In this document: positions 33,809-36,994 of the stretch, piece after piece
Layout of the letters: every line of letters starts with the position of its first letter
Position numbering within the stretch: position 1 is the stretch's first letter
DNA from: an uncultured Clostridium sp.
Lineage (GTDB): Bacteria > Bacillota > Clostridia > Clostridiales > Clostridiaceae
Length of the DNA: 36,994 bases
Reading direction: 5' to 3'
Assembly: GCF_947039605.1 (NCBI RefSeq)
Contig: NZ_CAMQZG010000033.1
Coordinates: 1 to 36,994, forward strand
Program-made: the position numbers and the translations under genes
The notes under the pieces: model-generated
Told to the model about the DNA's origin: nothing
Seen by the model: the letters and a program-made list of their open reading frames with translations, nothing else
Database searches by the model: none

Positions 33809-36800
33809 CTATTTAGTTAATGGTTTTTGTGTTGTTAATCCATCTTTAGTTAGGTATAAAGTTATTGATTTTGATACGCTATACTTTTTAACTAACTTTC
33901 CATCTATAAAAATATTATTAAGTGTAATATTTGTTCCAGCTTTATAATTTATTGTTATTGAATCACCATAGTTGAATACTTTTCCATTAAATTCCGTATA
34001 TAAGTTCATTGGATTAGGATTACTCTCTTTAATTTTAACTCCTGCTATACTAGTTCCATTTGAACTATCTAATGTAATTCCAATCCCATCTATTTTATTA
34101 TTAGGATAAAAACTTCTCAGATCTGCACCTTGCTTCTCTGAAATTTTCATTTCTTTAGTATTAAATCCTATTGTCCCAAGATTGTAATTCCATCCATCAT
34201 TTATTATTATTGAACTATCTGCAAGTTCTATCTTATTAACTACTGAAGGATTTACTATTGATTGTTTTTCTCCATCTGTTATAACACAAATTTTTGTTGT
34301 TATTAATATTGGTTTTATTGTTGTTATTTCTAATTTATAATCACCTTTTGTATTAGCTTTTGTGCTAAATGTTTGACCATTAGCTTCTATTTTTACAATT
34401 TGATTTGGAATTCCAACTCCCTCTACCATTGCTTTATAAACAGCCTCATTCTCAATTCCTGTTGTAACTATAGCCTTAGCAGTTATAGTTTTTTTAGAAT
34501 TAATTTCCTTTGTTGTTTTAAATAGATTTCTAAATTGAGGGTCATTTCCAAGATTAAAATTATAATAAAGTGCATGATTCCAAACTTCACCTGTATGTTC
34601 CCAAGCTTTTGATGGATCATTTTCAAAATAACTTGTATAGCTATACTCTGGGTTCCAAAGTGTAGCTTGAACTGAGAAGCTATGTCTATTAGTATCTACG
34701 TATTTATTACAATCAAACATATGCCAAGTTGTATCTACTGTCATCCATTTATTTTCTGAAGCTATCCAAACTTGGTTCCATGAATGATACCCTCTATATC
34801 TTTGATAATTGCTTGGATAATTTGCATATCCTGTAACAATTCTAGTTACAAGCCCTGCATATTGCCCCATTATAGCAAATAGCTTTGCTTTATTAAAACA
34901 AACTCCACCATGTTCATAAGTATTTATTGTATTTCCACCAACATTCTCATAAGCTACAGGGCTTACAATATTAAATATTGCTTTAGCTTTTTCAACATCA
35001 CTTGTATCTCCTTTAATTGCTGAGTTTACTCTATCTTTCATAGCCTGATTCATTACCATACTATCAGCAATTCCTTTAGACCCACTATCCCAGCCACTAG
35101 CTGTAAGTCCTGTTGAAACTATTCCATTTCCTGAATAATAGTTTGAAACTTTGAACCCTCCATTATAAACACTTTGATCTTTAATTGCATCAACTAAACC
35201 ATTCTCTGTAATTATAAATGATATATTATCAATTCTTGGAGTAACTACCTTTCCATTTGAAAAAACATTTAACCCTATTGAACCATGATTTTGATATAAA
35301 CTCACAGTATCACCAAAATCAAAACTTATATTATTAACTGCATTATAAATATCTCCTAAAGTATTTGTTCCATTAAAAGATTTATTTAAAATAATTTGAC
35401 CATCCTTTGATTTAACCACAATTCCAAAAACTTTGTAATTTGCCTTAGAATTTATTTGTTGATTTAGATTTGCGGGCTTAACACTTGGGTTATAAGTAGT
35501 TGGATTATTATCTACTGGATTTACTGTTGAATTAGAATCAAACCAATTCATTTTCATTGTAACTGGGTTAAATAATAATTTTCCATAATACCCTGATTGT
35601 CCTGCCATATAAACTCCACTATTGCTTTCAAGCATATTTGAAGCACTTGGATATATAGTTTGTGCTATTTGACCTACACTTTGAACTATAACAGCAGTTG
35701 AAGTTGTAAATCCTTTGTTTGAAGTAACTTTTATAGAAAACTTTCCATTACTATCTGATTTTCCTATGAAATTTTCCCCATTAACACTAACTGTCAATTC
35801 TGTATTCGCTGTTGTTTTTCCTTTAATATCTAAATTATTAGCTTGCGCTGATGTTAAGACATTAAGAGGTTCTATAATTGTAGGATTTTCATATTTTACT
35901 AAACCATTTTGGGTTATTCTAAAATATTCAAGTGCTCCTGTTGAATTCCCTATTAAAGTTTTCGAATTATTTATTTCTACTTTCCCTTGACCTTTATCAA
36001 AAGAAATCCCTACTATATCACCAAATTTAAATCCAAGTTTATTTATTGAATTAGCTAGCACCCCTGTATTATCTGCACCTTTAAACATTACATTTTTTAT
36101 AACCTTACCTGTTTCTCCATCATATAACCCAAACCCTATAAATGGACTTTGATTATTTTGTCCAAGGAATTGATTCCATCCTGAAGTGTTAACCTGCATT
36201 GTCTGAGGGTTAAAGCTAATATTTAAAGCATCACTTCCCCAACCATTAATTACTTTAAGGTAACTACTTAAAATTCCAAACTTATTTCTATTAAATATAA
36301 CTTTAACTACCTGTTTAACTCCTTGTCCATTTAGAATACTAATTTCAGACCCTGCTTTTACTGTGCTTGGAAGTTTTATCTCAAAAGCTCCGTTAGAATT
36401 TGATTTTGAAGTATAGTCTTTGCCATTTGCAATAACCTTTATATTAGAATTTGCATCTATAGTACCAGTTACTAATGTATTATCACCTTGATATTCTGCT
36501 TTATATGTTTTATTATTAGCTACTAAAGAAACTATTCCACTTTTATTTAGCTGTAAATATATATTATTTTTGTAATGATTAGTTCCTACATTTATATTTG
36601 CATTAGAATTACTCACTATATGAAGTATATCTCCATATTCAAAACTTTTTCCATTTAATACTTCATTAACTCCTTGTGCTGGTTTTACACCACCTTTGAA
36701 AATTTTACTATAAAGTGATTCTCCTTTATTATTTAAAAGCTGAACTGTTAGTGAATCACTCCCCTTATAATAAGGATTTGTCTGAGCCCAATCACTAGAT

Positions 36801-36994
36801 ATTGCAAGTTTATTATCTCCTGTAAATCCTACTGAAAACATATGTTGATTCCAAACATTATTTACAGATACACTCTGTCCCTGAAGAACAAAATCTTTTT
36901 TATTTAAAGTTACTTTAACCTGTGATTCAAGCTCATCTGCTGGATATACCAAAACTGTATCACCAAGCTTTCCATTAATAACAGTATTAACTAT
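33809..36994 (-). CDS. Large surface protein with transglutaminase-like domain, 5' end missing
   Basis: The frame is open to the window edge, so the true start lies beyond 36994; a TTG at 36952 is not a real start (residue numbers here count from it). About 1061 residues are visible. Four related beta modules of about 110-130 residues (near 12-140, 235-355, 445-600, 920-1047) share FxxxTxxM, GxGxxLxxxxG and FxxGDxxxIxx, resembling the putative mucin/carbohydrate-binding module (pfam03272 type). Short Ig-like modules (e.g. ANTELTVSVNGENFIGKSDS) lie between them. The transglutaminase-like domain at about 640-760 has Cys685 (GGVCFNKA), His723 (YHSWNQVW) and Asp740 (VDTTW), an intact triad. It may be a protease or crosslinking enzyme. 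No wall anchor is seen at the C terminus, which ends just after module 4. Probably secreted and cell-surface-associated. Confidence 0.85.
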   Translation of the reverse strand: MVNTVINGKLGDTVLVYPADELESQVKVTLNKKDFVLQGQSVSVNNVWNQHMFSVGFTGDNKLAISSDWAQTNPYYKGSDSLTVQLLNNKGESLYSKIFKGGVKPAQGVNEVLNGKSFEYGDILHIVSNSNANINVGTNHYKNNIYLQLNKSGIVSLVANNKTYKAEYQGDNTLVTGTIDANSNIKVIANGKDYTSKSNSNGAFEIKLPSTVKAGSEISILNGQGVKQVVKVIFNRNKFGILSSYLKVINGWGSDALNISFNPQTMQVNTSGWNQFLGQNNQSPFIGFGLYDGETGKVIKNVMFKGADNTGVLANSINKLGFKFGDIVGISFDKGQGKVEINNSKTLIGNSTGALEYFRITQNGLVKYENPTIIEPLNVLTSAQANNLDIKGKTTANTELTVSVNGENFIGKSDSNGKFSIKVTSNKGFTTSTAVIVQSVGQIAQTIYPSASNMLESNSGVYMAGQSGYYGKLLFNPVTMKMNWFDSNSTVNPVDNNPTTYNPSVKPANLNQQINSKANYKVFGIVVKSKDGQIILNKSFNGTNTLGDIYNAVNNISFDFGDTVSLYQNHGSIGLNVFSNGKVVTPRIDNISFIITENGLVDAIKDQSVYNGGFKVSNYYSGNGIVSTGLTASGWDSGSKGIADSMVMNQAMKDRVNSAIKGDTSDVEKAKAIFNIVSPVAYENVGGNTINTYEHGGVCFNKAKLFAIMGQYAGLVTRIVTGYANYPSNYQRYRGYHSWNQVWIASENKWMTVDTTWHMFDCNKYVDTNRHSFSVQATLWNPEYSYTSYFENDPSKAWEHTGEVWNHALYYNFNLGNDPQFRNLFKTTKEINSKKTITAKAIVTTGIENEAVYKAMVEGVGIPNQIVKIEANGQTFSTKANTKGDYKLEITTIKPILITTKICVITDGEKQSIVNPSVVNKIELADSSIIINDGWNYNLGTIGFNTKEMKISEKQGADLRSFYPNNKIDGIGITLDSSNGTSIAGVKIKESNPNPMNLYTEFNGKVFNYGDSITINYKAGTNITLNNIFIDGKLVKKYSVSKSITLYLTKDGLTTQKPLTK

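Noticed and set aside
36950-36952. TTG as start of the transglutaminase-domain protein
   Set aside because: The frame is open upstream to the window edge with the same kind of sequence and no RBS or signal peptide.

Overview
The window is strongly AT-rich, has dense genes with AAGGAGG-type ribosome binding sites and many U-tract hairpin terminators, and carries SPOCS-domain (DUF3794) spore-coat genes, a CIRCE/HrcA operator and clostridial-style surface proteins. This points to an endospore-forming low-GC Firmicute, most likely Clostridium sensu lato; the species cannot be fixed from sequence alone. Positions 1-49 are not biological: they are an Illumina P5/i5 TruSeq adapter left on the contig end. 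The DUF11 gene running into it is truncated, and its apparent stop codon lies in the adapter. The gene at the right edge is also cut, at its 5' end, by the window boundary.

Region 1 (50-10563, all minus strand) is the most interesting part, a probable spore-surface locus. Two small SPOCS-domain proteins, a large protein with four DUF11 repeats and a C-terminal SPOCS domain, and a Cys-rich protein with a CnaB/carboxypeptidase-regulatory-like domain form one tight operon. A second DUF11-SPOCS fusion and a very large DUF11/GEVED protein follow as separate units behind terminators. None has a signal peptide, as expected for proteins made in the mother cell and assembled on the forespore. The inferred arrangement is SPOCS domains docking on the coat, DUF11 arrays forming stalks or filaments, and the Cys-rich protein crosslinking.

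Region 2 (10773-20185) holds oligoendopeptidase F, a secreted SH3-like protein, a helical protein ending in a HicA-like domain, a two-gene operon (membrane-anchored coiled-coil protein plus GNAT acetyltransferase), a membrane-anchored Thr/Pro/Lys-rich protein, a small alarmone hydrolase-like HD protein, a small FUSC/aromatic-acid-exporter membrane protein and an AraC regulator. Region 3 (20244-24564) has an SDR oxidoreductase in operon with the AraC regulator, a patatin-like phospholipase, a stretch of decayed genes (an Rpn/PD-(D/E)XK nuclease tail and an unidentified fragment), and htpG with a perfect sigma-A promoter, a perfect CIRCE operator and a probable TTG start.

Region 4 (24563-33699) is mostly transport and housekeeping: an AGCS-type symporter with a terminator in its leader, a small membrane protein, a Bcr/CflA-type MFS exporter, a PAP2/vanadium-haloperoxidase-like enzyme, a 48-residue protein, a glycine-zipper membrane protein, a 119-residue unknown, a Nudix hydrolase and an ArsB/NhaD-SLC13 permease with an unusual structured leader. 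Region 5 (33766-36994) is the C-terminal part of a large surface protein with four repeated binding-type modules, Ig-like modules and a transglutaminase-like domain with an intact Cys-His-Asp triad. I saw no tRNA, rRNA, CRISPR array, intact insertion sequence or prophage.
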